Under the pieces are notes generated by a model. That model was not told the origin of the DNA. It made no database searches and saw nothing but the letters and a program-made list of their open reading frames with translations. From positions 1 through 32,975 of the forward strand of contig JAIRKH010000004.1 of NCBI GenBank assembly GCA_031260245.1: 32,975 nt of DNA, read 5' to 3'. The position numbers were made by a program, and so were the translations under genes. The stretch's first letter is position 1, and each line of letters opens with the position of its first letter. Source of the stretch: Treponema sp. (lineage in GTDB: Bacteria > Spirochaetota > Spirochaetia > Treponematales > Breznakiellaceae). This document shows positions 16,782 through 24,917 of this stretch, in pieces.

Positions 16782-17255
16782 ATGGCTGAAAAGATGTTGA
16801 TGGAATTGATAAAGAACGGCGGGGTAATGGAAGACGTTCCGGGCAATTCGGCGAAAGAAACGCTTACCCACCTCGTTAACGCGATGGCGGCGCCCCGGTC
16901 TCTGGATAAGGAAACGCTTTTGACGGCGATTCTGGAACGCGAGAACCTCATGCCCACGTCCATCGGAAACGGCATTGCGGTACCGCACCCGCGCAACCCT
17001 TTGGCGATTGCGGATTCCGAAGAATTGGCGGTCATAGGTTTCCTGAAAAACCCGATAGACTGGCAGTCTTTGGATAACATTCCAGTGAAAACCGTGATAC
17101 TCATCGTTTCTTCATCGGCAAAATCCCATCTCCATACATTATCCCGTGTGCATTTCTTCTGCCATCAGGAGAAATTTCTCAAGCTTTTGCGGAGTCATGC
17201 GTCAGAAAATGAAATTCTCGAAACTATCGCCCGTATTGAAAAGGAATGGAAATGA
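16782..17255 (+). CDS. PTS EIIA domain protein (fructose/nitrogen-regulatory type)
   Basis: The 157-residue product is a stand-alone EIIA of the fructose/mannitol/Ntr type. The phosphorylated His is H69 in GNGIAVPHPR. Upstream LDKETLLTAILERENLMPTSI and the later LIVSSSAKSHLHTLSRV are also family-typical. It accepts phosphate from HPr or an HPr-like protein. No sugar-specific EIIB or EIIC is nearby, so a regulatory role, as for PtsN, is more likely than sugar uptake. The ATG at 16782 is preceded by AGGAG and replaces an in-frame start 129 bases upstream inside the previous gene. The next gene overlaps by 4 bases (ATGA), so the two are translationally coupled. Confidence 0.9.
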   Translation: MAEKMLMELIKNGGVMEDVPGNSAKETLTHLVNAMAAPRSLDKETLLTAILERENLMPTSIGNGIAVPHPRNPLAIADSEELAVIGFLKNPIDWQSLDNIPVKTVILIVSSSAKSHLHTLSRVHFFCHQEKFLKLLRSHASENEILETIARIEKEWK

Positions 17256-17920
17256 AAACCGATATGTCTGGGGAACAACTCACGCCGCGTGAGATGAAAC
17301 TTGCTATGCGGAAGAACAAGGCAGTCGATAGGCTGTCTGTTCAATTCTCCAAGAACGCAATGTCTTTGGAAGAGTATGAACGCCTCGTTGACTATATACA
17401 GAAGGCTGAAAGCGAGCGGGAACTGACCATCATTGAAAAGATTGTCGATGAAAGCGCGGCTTATTCGAGTATGAAGAGCGATAAGAGCCGCGTCTATGAA
17501 GAACCGCAACGCCGCGAACACCCTTCCACGTACAACCCGTTCGCCGGAATACTCGGCTCCGAGTGGTCAGACATTACCTTCATGTCCTCACGCGAAATAT
17601 CCGGCGCGTCTCTTGTGGGCAAGCGCCGTTCCATCCTGTCTTTTCTGGGCAATACGTCAATCACTATAGAAGAAGGGCAACTTCCGCAGGGTAGAACCAT
17701 TGTCAACGCGGTTTCCTTCTTGGGTAACACGGTAATCGCCGCGCCGCCCAGCGTGAAGGTAACCATGGAAGCAAACGCGGTACTCGGTAACGCCGTGATA
17801 GACCGCGGTACCGGAATAACGGAAACCCTTCGTCCCGGCGCCCCAGAACTAGTCGTTATGGGCGGCGCTTTTATGGGCAACCTGGTCGTGGAAATCCGCA
17901 AACCCCGCGGCGGCTTTTAA
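17252..17920 (+). CDS. LiaF-like C-terminal domain protein (cell-envelope response type)
   Basis: This 222-residue protein has a short helical N-terminus (LTPREMKLAMRKNKAVDRLS ... EEYERLVDYI) resembling DUF1707/SHOCT-like regions. Its C-terminal half is a beta-helix of repeated strands: SILSFLGNTSI, AVSFLGNTVIAAP, NAVLGNAVIDRG and GAFMGNLVVEI. The FLGN/FGD repeats are the hallmark of the LiaF/DUF2154 C-terminal domain, linked to envelope-stress signalling in Gram-positive bacteria. No membrane segments are seen, unlike full LiaF proteins. The start at 17252 shares ATGA with the stop of the EIIA gene and has AAGGA 6 bases upstream. Confidence 0.75.
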   Translation: MKTDMSGEQLTPREMKLAMRKNKAVDRLSVQFSKNAMSLEEYERLVDYIQKAESERELTIIEKIVDESAAYSSMKSDKSRVYEEPQRREHPSTYNPFAGILGSEWSDITFMSSREISGASLVGKRRSILSFLGNTSITIEEGQLPQGRTIVNAVSFLGNTVIAAPPSVKVTMEANAVLGNAVIDRGTGITETLRPGAPELVVMGGAFMGNLVVEIRKPRGGF

Positions 17921-17951
17921 CCTGAAAAAGGAGAGCCGGGAAAGGATAGGC

Positions 17952-18926
17952 ATGACGTTTGACAATCCTTTTATATTGAACGCTCTCTTTCTCGTCATCC
18001 CTTGTTTCATCGTTGAACTGGGACTTTATTTTATACGCGTATCGAAACTGAAGGCGATGAGGATTTTATCAAGCGGATTGAGAATACGGGCTGTTCTTTC
18101 AATCGTGTTTTTTGACCTTTTTCTTATGTGCTGTATCACCGCGGCGGCCGGTCCCCGGTGGGGATACCATGCGGTAAGCGAATACCGCCGAGGAATTGAC
18201 GCGGTATTCGCGTTTGACGTGTCTCGTAGTATGGCGATAGAAGACATTGAGCCGTCTCGTTTGGGAAAGGCTGTATCCATAGCGCGTGAAGCCGTCGTCA
18301 ACGCGGGAGACGCGCGACTCGCCGTTGCTATAGCAAAAGATAGGGGCGTTCTCGCGTTGCCTCTGACGCAGGATAAGAACGCCTTGTTGTCGTTTCTCGA
18401 CTCGCTTGAAACAGTGAATATGACAGGCAGAGGAACAAACATCGAAAGTCTCTTAGATGCGGCCGGGACCGCCTTCTTGGACGTTTTCTCCACAAGACAC
18501 ATCGTCGTTCTGTTTTCAGACGGCGAAAGTATCTCCGGGATAATCCAAAACGCTGTTGACCGCGCCGTCTTGCGCGACATAAGCATCGTCGCCGTAGGCG
18601 TAGGCACGGACGAAGGAGCGGCAACGCCTGACATGACGCGCCCGGACGGTTCCCGCGAGCTTATTCTCGACAGCGCGGGTAATCCCGTCGTAAGCCGCCG
18701 CGATAGCGCCGCCTTGCGGAACGCGGCGCAACGTTCCGGCGGTATCTACATAGACGGCAATACGCCCAACGCCGGGGGAATATTAACGAACCATATACGA
18801 GAACTCGCGCCGAAAGTCGGCGCCATCTCTTTTCATACAGAAACCACCCCGCGATGGACTCTCTTCATCATCGTAGCGATTCTTTTTTTCATCCTCTCAA
18901 AATACGCGGAAAAGAAACGGACGTAA
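17952..18926 (+). CDS. Bat-type membrane protein with a VWA domain
   Basis: The 324-residue protein has two N-terminal membrane segments (about 8-30 and 45-66), a VWA domain (about 83-290) and a C-terminal membrane segment (about 302-318). The MIDAS metal site is intact: D89, S91 and S93 in FAFDVSRSM, the Thr in GRGTNIES, and the Asp in VVLFSDGES. This is the layout of BatA/BatB (aerotolerance-related) proteins, which usually occur as a pair after a MoxR ATPase. Here no second VWA protein or MoxR gene is adjacent. The following 300 bases hold only a decayed frame. It is 31 bases after the LiaF-like gene, which suggests one operon with the EIIA gene. The natural partner is unknown. Confidence 0.85.
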   Translation: MTFDNPFILNALFLVIPCFIVELGLYFIRVSKLKAMRILSSGLRIRAVLSIVFFDLFLMCCITAAAGPRWGYHAVSEYRRGIDAVFAFDVSRSMAIEDIEPSRLGKAVSIAREAVVNAGDARLAVAIAKDRGVLALPLTQDKNALLSFLDSLETVNMTGRGTNIESLLDAAGTAFLDVFSTRHIVVLFSDGESISGIIQNAVDRAVLRDISIVAVGVGTDEGAATPDMTRPDGSRELILDSAGNPVVSRRDSAALRNAAQRSGGIYIDGNTPNAGGILTNHIRELAPKVGAISFHTETTPRWTLFIIVAILFFILSKYAEKKRT

Positions 18927-18960
18927 GTCCGCAAAACCGCTCGGCGTGTTTTTTGCGGAC
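18927..18960. repeat. Perfect 10-bp inverted repeat just after the Bat gene
   Basis: GTCCGCAAAA (18927-18936) and TTTTGCGGAC (18951-18960) are perfect inverted copies with a 14-base loop, beginning right behind the stop codon. No T-run follows. It may act as an mRNA-stabilising hairpin or weak terminator at the end of the EIIA-LiaF-Bat operon. Confidence 0.55.
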
Positions 18961-19210
18961 ATTAAAAGAGATCATTGTCGCGGCGCCGCAAAATACCGAT
19001 TCTTCGGCCGATACCTACACGTCCCTTACTCCGCCGTCATTTACCATAGCGATTCGGAGAACGCCCCGTTGTCCTTACTCGCAGGCGCGTGGGACGGATC
19101 ATTGACGCATTAGAAGCAGGCGCATATATTGATTCTATAAAAGGGAGAGCGCCTTATTTCCTAGTTTTTGCGCATCAAGAGAGGGTTTCAAAAGAACGTA
19201 AAACGGACTA
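18946..19210 (+). pseudogene. Possible frameshifted remnant of an unrecognised gene
   Basis: A frame from a GTG at 18946 reads VFFADIKRDHCRGAAKYRFF, continues through YLHVPYSAVIYHSDSENAPL and stops at 19113. The overlapping frame, open from about 19050, reads GERPVVLTRRRVGRIIDALE, then AGAYIDSIKGRAPYFLVFAH. Both pieces use codons like the neighbouring genes and look protein-like, and a single-base shift near 19086-19095 would join them. No family was recognised. It lies where a second VWA (Bat) protein could be expected, but no VWA motif is visible. It could also be chance open frame. Confidence 0.3.
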
Positions 19211-19214
19211 TTAT
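19186..19214 (+). promoter_or_regulatory. Probable promoter of ybeY
   Basis: TTTCAA (19186-19191) and TATTAT (19209-19214) are 17 bases apart. The -10 box ends 7 bases before the ybeY ATG, with no ribosome site, so the message is probably leaderless. Confidence 0.5.
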
Positions 19215-19221
19215 TCCTATT

Positions 19222-19662
19222 ATGAATACCGTTACCATAAACGTAGAATCTGTTCCCCTTCCCCCATGGACTGACGAAATTAAGGACTTCGTCCAGAGAG
19301 TTCTTGCAATTCTTGGCAAGGACAACTGGGACCTTTCCGTGCTTTTCTGCAACGACGCCTGTATACGGGCGCTCAACGGCCGTTTCCGCGCCAAGGATGA
19401 AGCGACCGACGTGCTGTCGTTCGCTCTTGGCGAGTGGGACAGGGACCGTTACCTGCCCGGCGACATCGCAATCTCCCTTGACACATTGAGGATGAACGCC
19501 TCGTATTTTGGCGTTTCCGAAGACGAAGAGATTCGCCGACTCCTTATTCACGGCGTTCTGCACTTGGACGGCATGGACCATACAGGGAATCTCAGCGCGG
19601 GAGACGATCCGATGTTACTATTGCAGGAGAAAATACTCGCGGCCGCGAGCCTTACTCATTAG
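19222..19662 (+). CDS. ybeY: Endoribonuclease YbeY (16S rRNA maturation factor)
   Basis: The 146-residue protein has the zinc motif HGVLHLDGMDH (H110, H114, H120), which defines YbeY. It also has FRAKDEATDVLSFALGE, which matches the family's R-x-x-D-x-x-TDVLSF block. YbeY is a metal-dependent RNase that takes part in 16S rRNA 3' processing and ribosome quality control. The ATG at 19222 fits the usual N-terminus (MNTVTINVE); an earlier in-frame start would add 18 residues without homology. Its usual partners phoH and a 7TM-HD gene are not here. The 3' end overlaps the convergent PilZ gene by 11 bases. Confidence 0.93.
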   Translation: MNTVTINVESVPLPPWTDEIKDFVQRVLAILGKDNWDLSVLFCNDACIRALNGRFRAKDEATDVLSFALGEWDRDRYLPGDIAISLDTLRMNASYFGVSEDEEIRRLLIHGVLHLDGMDHTGNLSAGDDPMLLLQEKILAAASLTH

Positions 19663-19990
19663 ACGAACGCCACGCCAAATAATCAACATAGCGCTGAAAT
19701 TGTTTGCCTTCTGGAGACGCCTTCACCAAGAAACCCACCTCGTAAGAATCGGCTGCGGCGTTGGTCCATCGAGTCTCCACCTGCAATTCAAAAGAGGCTA
19801 TTTTAGCCGCCGACTCCGGTATGACCTCCAAGGTGTAGGCGGTTCCGGGACGGGCTTCGATGAAGACCGTTGTTTCTATGCGGCAACCCGTTACGCTAAT
19901 GTCCTTTAGGAGAGCGTCCCCGTTAAAAAGCCCATGCACGCGAGCGTGAGCTATGGTCCGATAGCGAATGCCTCTTCTTTTCTCAGACAT
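19652..19990 (-). CDS. PilZ-domain protein (c-di-GMP receptor candidate)
   Basis: This 112-residue protein is essentially one PilZ domain. It has both ligand motifs: RxxxR at R5-R9 (RRGIR) and D/NxSxxG at D30-S32-G35 (DISVTG). Together these bind c-di-GMP in the family. There is no effector domain, so it would act by contacting a partner such as a motor or export component. The ATG has AAAGGAG at 5 bases. It is convergent with ybeY and overlaps it by 11 bases. With the GGDEF protein at 6529-8079 it could form a maker-reader pair. Confidence 0.9.
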   Translation of the reverse strand: MSEKRRGIRYRTIAHARVHGLFNGDALLKDISVTGCRIETTVFIEARPGTAYTLEVIPESAAKIASFELQVETRWTNAAADSYEVGFLVKASPEGKQFQRYVDYLAWRSSNE

Positions 19991-20032
19991 AATTACTCCT
20001 TTACATATAACAAAATAAGGAAACCTTCATTA

Positions 20033-20764
20033 TTAAGGTAACCGTAAAATCCCCACAAAGGCAGGCGCGCTGTAGACAGGGGAAAAATTGCTGTTCATAC
20101 CAGAAGCGACTATATAGAAGGCCGCGTAGGCGTGTTTTTCCACAGGCGTTCCACTCGCGGAAACGACGTCCGCATTTGCGAGGCTGGATGCCTTCGCTGA
20201 ATCGGTCAAGTCTTCGGAGACGCAAAAATATCGGTCAGGCTCAGGCTTGAAATTACCTCCCCCGTCCGATCTAAAAAGCTTGTAAGATACACCGCCTATT
20301 TCCATGACGGGAATCCACCCAGGATTCTGCAAGAAATCAAGCGTGAGCGTCATATCGCCGGCGCCGGACGCCAGCACGCTGTCTATATTGGCGGATTCGA
20401 GCTCGAGCGTGTAATAGTTTCTGTTTCTAAATACCGTACCCACGGCGCTGACGTTTACCGTGCTGGTGGAACTGGTATCCGTATAAGGCAAAAGGACGCT
20501 GTAATCGGACGCCAAAGTCGGATTCAACACGCTGTAATCAGAAACGGCTACAGAATCGAGGGACGTTCCGCTTATGTATATACGGTAAAACAGCGTGAAA
20601 TGGAAGTTAGACACAGAATCGTAATTGCCGCTCGGCGGTAATTGTATAGTCGCTTTTGAATTAAGTTGGATGGTTATATTCGACTCTGGAACCGGATACA
20701 AATAGAGATAATCTTCTATACCGCACGAGGAGAATAGCATTATGAAAATACACAAGATCAACAT
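20033..20764 (-). CDS. Probable lipoprotein of unknown function
   Basis: The 243-residue protein begins MLILCIFIMLFSSCGIEDYL, a short hydrophobic signal with an FSSC lipobox (Cys14). Spirochaetal lipoproteins often have such relaxed lipoboxes. The mature part is rich in Ser, Thr, Tyr and Val with alternating hydrophobic residues, suggesting a beta-sandwich outside the membrane. No family was recognised. Its promoter lies 6 bases before the ATG, so the message is likely leaderless. It is divergent from the TPR gene at 20866. Confidence 0.75.
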   Translation of the reverse strand: MLILCIFIMLFSSCGIEDYLYLYPVPESNITIQLNSKATIQLPPSGNYDSVSNFHFTLFYRIYISGTSLDSVAVSDYSVLNPTLASDYSVLLPYTDTSSTSTVNVSAVGTVFRNRNYYTLELESANIDSVLASGAGDMTLTLDFLQNPGWIPVMEIGGVSYKLFRSDGGGNFKPEPDRYFCVSEDLTDSAKASSLANADVVSASGTPVEKHAYAAFYIVASGMNSNFSPVYSAPAFVGILRLP

Positions 20765-20770
20765 TAAATT

Positions 20771-20799
20771 ATTTTAGCGTAAATCTCATTTAAAGACAA
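20771..20799 (-). promoter_or_regulatory. Promoter of the lipoprotein at 20764, probably leaderless
   Basis: On the minus strand TTGTCT (20799-20794) and TAAAAT (20776-20771) are 17 bases apart. The -10 box ends 6 bases before the ATG. Confidence 0.6.
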
Positions 20800-20830
20800 G
20801 GAGCTTTATCACAAAAGTTGAGAAAGGCGA

Positions 20831-20859
20831 TTGACAAAAACCATGGTTTAGTCTAGAAT
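20831..20859 (+). promoter_or_regulatory. Promoter of the TPR gene at 20866, probably leaderless
   Basis: TTGACA (20831-20836) and TAGAAT (20854-20859) are 17 bases apart. The ATG follows 6 bases after the -10 box, leaving no space for a ribosome site. Confidence 0.7.
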
Positions 20860-20865
20860 TCAAAC

Positions 20866-21531
20866 ATGAAACGGATACTTCTTACCTTTTCCCTTTTTTC
20901 CTTTTTCGCGCTCTCAAGCGTATTTACTCAGAACAGACCTGACGCGTTGGCGAGATACCGTAACGGGCGCAATTTGGAGAGTTTAAATCGTTTGCAAGAG
21001 GCTACGGCTAACTACAATGAAGCCGTCAGCATCTGTAACGACGAGATAAATCAGCGGATAGCTACAAGAGACACTTACATCGTTATGACGTGGGCGTTAC
21101 AGAGACTAAATAAATACGACGACGTTATTTCTTGGGCAGAAAGAGGACTGAGGCTCTACCCTGACGACTACCGTCTCAATGAAATTATGGGCGAGGCTTT
21201 TTTTTACAAGGACGACTACGAGCGCTCGCTTGAGATGATGCAGTCTTTTATTGCCGGGCTACCCAGAAACGACAGGGCGTCTACGGCGTACTTCTTTATG
21301 GGTGAGATTTTCAGAATAGAGGGGAAATTCCATCGCGCCGACATCGCCTATAGCACCGCGGTGCGTTTGGAACCGAACATCGCCCTGTGGTGGTATAGAC
21401 TGGGGCTGGTTTTGGAGTCCTTAAAGGACTACGCTTCGGCGCGGGAAGCGTTCAACAGAGCCTTGAGACTCGAACCCAATCGCAAAGACGCGTCCGAGGG
21501 ACTTGAGCGGATTAAACAGCTTGCGCTGTAA
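20866..21531 (+). CDS. Exported TPR-repeat protein
   Basis: The 221-residue product has a signal peptide (MKRILLTFSLFSFFALSSVF, cleavage probably near TQN) and about five tetratricopeptide repeats. Clear units are LNRLQEATANYNEAVSI, YKDDYERSLEMMQSFIA and LKDYASAREAFNRALRLEPN. The protein is therefore a periplasmic or membrane-associated scaffold. TPR proteins of this size occur near envelope-assembly genes, but no partner is adjacent. It is divergent from a lipoprotein gene, and the short shared region may allow joint control. It is convergent with the helicase gene, 35 bases away. Confidence 0.83.
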   Translation: MKRILLTFSLFSFFALSSVFTQNRPDALARYRNGRNLESLNRLQEATANYNEAVSICNDEINQRIATRDTYIVMTWALQRLNKYDDVISWAERGLRLYPDDYRLNEIMGEAFFYKDDYERSLEMMQSFIAGLPRNDRASTAYFFMGEIFRIEGKFHRADIAYSTAVRLEPNIALWWYRLGLVLESLKDYASAREAFNRALRLEPNRKDASEGLERIKQLAL

Positions 21532-21566
21532 ACGGAGCGTCTTAAAACCGCGTCCATCATACCGCT

Positions 21567-23849
21567 TCACATAGAAACGCCCTGTAAGAATTCCGCGGTT
21601 CCCGCCTTGTTTTCGCCCGGACCAACGCAGGAAGGGCAACCGTTCTCGCAGGGGCACCCTTCGACGACGGCGGACAGGGCGCGGAAAAGCTCCTCGCCGC
21701 GGACCGCGAGGGCTTCGGACAACCCTGTGCCGCCCGGATACTTGTCGTAAACAAAGAGAGACGGCGTTTCAAAATGCGGGTCCCGCACCCGCTCCACAAC
21801 GCCGATGTCCCTACTGTCGCAAAGCAGAAACGCAGGCGCGATGTTTTTGACGAGCCGCCCTATACTCGACAACACAGAGCCGGCTTCCATCTCGTCAAGA
21901 GCGGCGAGAATCTTGCCGCCCGCGCTCTTCCGTGGAAAAAGCAAGGCAAGCGCGCGCGTATGCGTCTCTTCTTCCGGTAGGTCTATATTGCCGTAGCCCA
22001 CGTTTTCTTGCGTCCAAAACCGTATCTTCTTGAATTTAGCCGCTTGCGTCCTTACCAACACGTCGCACAATCTGCCATAGGCGGCTTTTTCCTGAACCCC
22101 TTCATAGACGAACTTTTCATCCTCGGACAGAACCTTAATATCCGTTTTCACGTACCCGTCCGTATAATAGTTGACGTTTGCCTCGCGGACAAGGCATTTT
22201 TTCTCCTCGATGTTCAAATCTTCCACGATATATTGCCTGCCGCGGTGGAGGTAGACCGCATTCTTGAATAAGAGTTCCTTTGCGCTGGGGCGGTCCATTT
22301 CGCCAATGACCGCGTTACGGCCGTCCGTCCTGTCGACGATGACCACGTTCTCCGTCATCGCGGAACGCAGGCTGATACCTTCGGCGGGAAAAGAACGGTC
22401 TGACCAATACCATTTTCCCCCTGTGCGCCGAACCACGCCTTCTTCTTCAAGAAAAGCGAGCGCCTCCTCCGCGTCCGCGCCGAAGAAGTCGTCCTCTTCG
22501 GAGGATGCGGCAAACGGTAATTCAAACGCCGCGCATTTTACGTGGTCCGTGAAAATGTAGGGGTTGTTCGGGTTAATTCGCGCCTCTTCGACTGATTTTC
22601 TGAAGAACCAGTCTGGGTTCCGCATGATGAATTGGTCGAGAGGCGCGGCCGACGCGATGAAAACCGCAATCGACTCGCCGCCGCGTCGTCCCGCTCTGCC
22701 TGTCTGTTGCCAGAACGAGTTGAACGAGCCAGGAAACCCCCCGACCACTGCCGCGTCGAGTCCGCCTATGTCTATGCCGAGTTCCAGCGCGTTTGTGGAA
22801 ACCACGCCCTGAACGCTCCCGTCTCGCAACCCTTTTTCTATTTCGCGCCGTTCGTTTGGCAACAAGCCCCCGCGATAAGCCTCGACGCGGATGCGGCTGT
22901 TGTCCGTCCAAATGTTTTTCAAGGCGTTGTTCACGTAAGAAGCGATCACTTCGGTTCTTACGCGGGAGTGCGCGAAGAGGATGGTTTTGACGTTAGCTTT
23001 GAGGAAAGCGAGCATCCAGCGTTGGCTTTCAGTCGCGATGCTTCGGCGGATACCCTGTACCGCGTCCACGAGGGGCGGATTATAGAGAACGACGCGCTTT
23101 TCCGCGCGCGGCGCGCCGTTCTTGTCGACAAGCGCGACCGCGTCTCCGATAAGCGACTCGGCGTGTTCCCGCGGGTTGGCGATGGTGGCGGAACAAAGGA
23201 TAAATTGCGGACTAGCTCCGTAAAACGCGGCTATCCGTTTCAGGCGGCGGACGACGTTCGCCACATGGCTGCCGAAAACGCCGCGGTAGGAATGAGCTTC
23301 GTCGATAACCACGTATTTCAGATGCGAGAAAAATTTTATCCATTTGGGATGATTAGGCAGAACGCCGTCGTGAAGCATATCCGGGTTTGATATGACGATG
23401 CGTCCCAAATCCCGCGCGACGACGCGGAGGCTGCCTGGCGTATCTCCGTCGTAGGTTGAGACCCTTATGGGCAAGGGCGGCTCGCCGCCGACCAGCGCGT
23501 TTAGTTCCGCCTGTTGGTCTTGGGAGAGAGCTTTCGTCGGAAAAAGGTAGAGGGCGCGGGCTTTATTATCCAGTAAGAGCGCGTGCAGAGACGGCAAGTT
23601 GTAACAAAGAGTCTTGCCCGATGCGGTAGGCGTTACGACGACGACGTTTTCGCCCGCCTGAATATGTTCCCATACCTCCGCCTGATGCGTGTATAGTTGG
23701 ACAATACCGCGTTTCCGCAGGGCTTCCGCGATACGCGCGTCTAAATCTACAGGAAACGGCGCGGTCTGTCCCGCGCTTGCGGGTATGAGCCTGTCTTCGA
23801 CGATATGCGGAGCGAATTCCGTAAGTATCTTGTCTAAATTATTTTTCAT
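21567..23849 (-). CDS. MrfA/YprA-like DEAH-box helicase with C-terminal DUF1998
   Basis: The 760-residue protein is a superfamily 2 helicase. Walker A is TPTASGKT (73-80), the DEAH box is VIDEAHSYRGVFGSH (DEAH 183-186), and motif VI is QQTGRAGRRG (about 388). The C-terminal DUF1998 region ends in a four-Cys metal site, CPCENGCPSC (C732, C734, C738, C741). This layout matches MrfA of Bacillus, a 3'-5' DNA helicase needed for repair of mitomycin-type lesions. It usually works with an MrfB exonuclease, which is absent here. The gene starts 37 bases after the GH113-like gene on the same strand and has no promoter of its own that I can see, so the two are likely co-transcribed. Confidence 0.9.
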   Translation of the reverse strand: MKNNLDKILTEFAPHIVEDRLIPASAGQTAPFPVDLDARIAEALRKRGIVQLYTHQAEVWEHIQAGENVVVVTPTASGKTLCYNLPSLHALLLDNKARALYLFPTKALSQDQQAELNALVGGEPPLPIRVSTYDGDTPGSLRVVARDLGRIVISNPDMLHDGVLPNHPKWIKFFSHLKYVVIDEAHSYRGVFGSHVANVVRRLKRIAAFYGASPQFILCSATIANPREHAESLIGDAVALVDKNGAPRAEKRVVLYNPPLVDAVQGIRRSIATESQRWMLAFLKANVKTILFAHSRVRTEVIASYVNNALKNIWTDNSRIRVEAYRGGLLPNERREIEKGLRDGSVQGVVSTNALELGIDIGGLDAAVVGGFPGSFNSFWQQTGRAGRRGGESIAVFIASAAPLDQFIMRNPDWFFRKSVEEARINPNNPYIFTDHVKCAAFELPFAASSEEDDFFGADAEEALAFLEEEGVVRRTGGKWYWSDRSFPAEGISLRSAMTENVVIVDRTDGRNAVIGEMDRPSAKELLFKNAVYLHRGRQYIVEDLNIEEKKCLVREANVNYYTDGYVKTDIKVLSEDEKFVYEGVQEKAAYGRLCDVLVRTQAAKFKKIRFWTQENVGYGNIDLPEEETHTRALALLFPRKSAGGKILAALDEMEAGSVLSSIGRLVKNIAPAFLLCDSRDIGVVERVRDPHFETPSLFVYDKYPGGTGLSEALAVRGEELFRALSAVVEGCPCENGCPSCVGPGENKAGTAEFLQGVSM

Positions 23850-23886
23850 CTTTACGGTAACGCCGCCTCCTCTCCGTTCCTATTTT

Positions 23887-24807
23887 TTAGTCCGCCAGAG
23901 AGTAAAACTCTTTCACCGCTTGACAGGCGGGTTTGCCGAGAACGCTGTAGTCGTCGTTGACGATGGGGAAGCGAGCGTAGGTTTCGAGATGAGCCCAGCA
24001 GACAAAGCCGCGAACCCAGGAGCGCGCGCCGGCTTTTTCAAACATATTCGCGTAATACGCGGCTTGCTCTTCGAGGTTCAGGTACCCTTTGCGGGTCCAG
24101 TCGTTGGGGATAAAGGAAGAACCAGTTCGGCTTGGGCAGCCGCATTCCGCGAAAAAGAAAGGCTTCTTGAATTTTTGTACAACTGCGGCGATGCGGTCAA
24201 GGTTTTCGTCCCATTGGTCAATGGGATAATAGCCGCTTGACGAGATGTAATCAACCGCGTCCCACCATGGGACCGCGTCTTCTTGATACTTATCCGCGTT
24301 ATAGGTGATCTTGCCGCTGTAGACGGCGCGAATCTTTTCGACGAGCGCCCGCCAATGGTCTGTTTTACGCTGGGACAGCGTTAATTCGCACCCTATTATC
24401 AGCATATCGGCTTTGATTTCCGCGGCGATCGCGGCGTAGCGGACGATATAGTCTGTATAGCTTTTGAACCACTCGCTCCACTTTGGCTCGCAGGGCGCTT
24501 CGCGGTCAAAAAAGTCGATGTAAGCCCGCCACACCCCGTTACGGCAATTCACCATCGGCTTTAGCGTGACGGACAAGCCGAATTCTCGGCAAGCGGCGGC
24601 AGCGTACTTGAGTTCCTCGTCGGAAGGGACGATTCCCGCGTAGGCGACGGTTTCGGATTGAGGCGTATCCTGCAACGCTCCGAAAGCCAGTACTGCGGTA
24701 TCGCACGCTGTCGCATCCCGCATTGCGCGGAGCGATTCTCGCGTTTCCTCAAAGGAAACCCGCGTCTTTTCGCGGTCCGCAAATAAAAAAGTAAAACCTC
24801 GTATCAT
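23887..24807 (-). CDS. GH113-like glycoside hydrolase (TIM barrel)
   Basis: This 306-residue protein resembles glycoside hydrolase family 113, a TIM-barrel group containing beta-mannanases. Likely acid/base E141 lies in IIGCELTLSQ and nucleophile E221 in FFFAECGCPS. Nearby are the family-like SSSGYYPID and GFVCWAHLE. No signal peptide is present, so it would act on small intracellular oligosaccharides, or it may be a non-catalytic relative. The ATG at 24807 was chosen because the first strand (MIRGFTFLFAD) begins there and a promoter-like box lies 6 bases upstream; a longer frame to 24924 runs into the promoter of the divergent gene. The substrate cannot be read from sequence. Confidence 0.72.
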   Translation of the reverse strand: MIRGFTFLFADREKTRVSFEETRESLRAMRDATACDTAVLAFGALQDTPQSETVAYAGIVPSDEELKYAAAACREFGLSVTLKPMVNCRNGVWRAYIDFFDREAPCEPKWSEWFKSYTDYIVRYAAIAAEIKADMLIIGCELTLSQRKTDHWRALVEKIRAVYSGKITYNADKYQEDAVPWWDAVDYISSSGYYPIDQWDENLDRIAAVVQKFKKPFFFAECGCPSRTGSSFIPNDWTRKGYLNLEEQAAYYANMFEKAGARSWVRGFVCWAHLETYARFPIVNDDYSVLGKPACQAVKEFYSLAD

Positions 24808-24813
24808 CGTTTT

Positions 24814-24842
24814 ATTATCGGCAAGACGGCGTTTTTCCGTAA
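24814..24842 (-). promoter_or_regulatory. Possible promoter of the GH113-like/helicase pair
   Basis: On the minus strand GATAAT (24819-24814) ends 6 bases before the ATG. A poor -35, TTACGG (24842-24837), lies 17 bases upstream of it. Confidence 0.4.
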
Positions 24843-24879
24843 TAGTTTCCGCGACCTGCCGCGATACAATTGTTTTTTG

Positions 24880-24908
24880 TTGACCGCGCTTCCTTGAATG
24901 TGTATAAT
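24880..24908 (+). promoter_or_regulatory. Promoter of the GNAT gene, probably leaderless
   Basis: TTGACC (24880-24885) and TATAAT (24903-24908) are 17 bases apart, close to consensus. The GTG start follows 9 bases after the -10 box with no ribosome site. Confidence 0.7.
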
Positions 24909-24917
24909 ACTCGCGTC

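Noticed and set aside
22632-23390. Plus-strand 252-codon frame opposite the helicase gene
   Set aside because: It is antisense to the helicase core motifs, and no domain is seen. The frame is open only because of codon bias.
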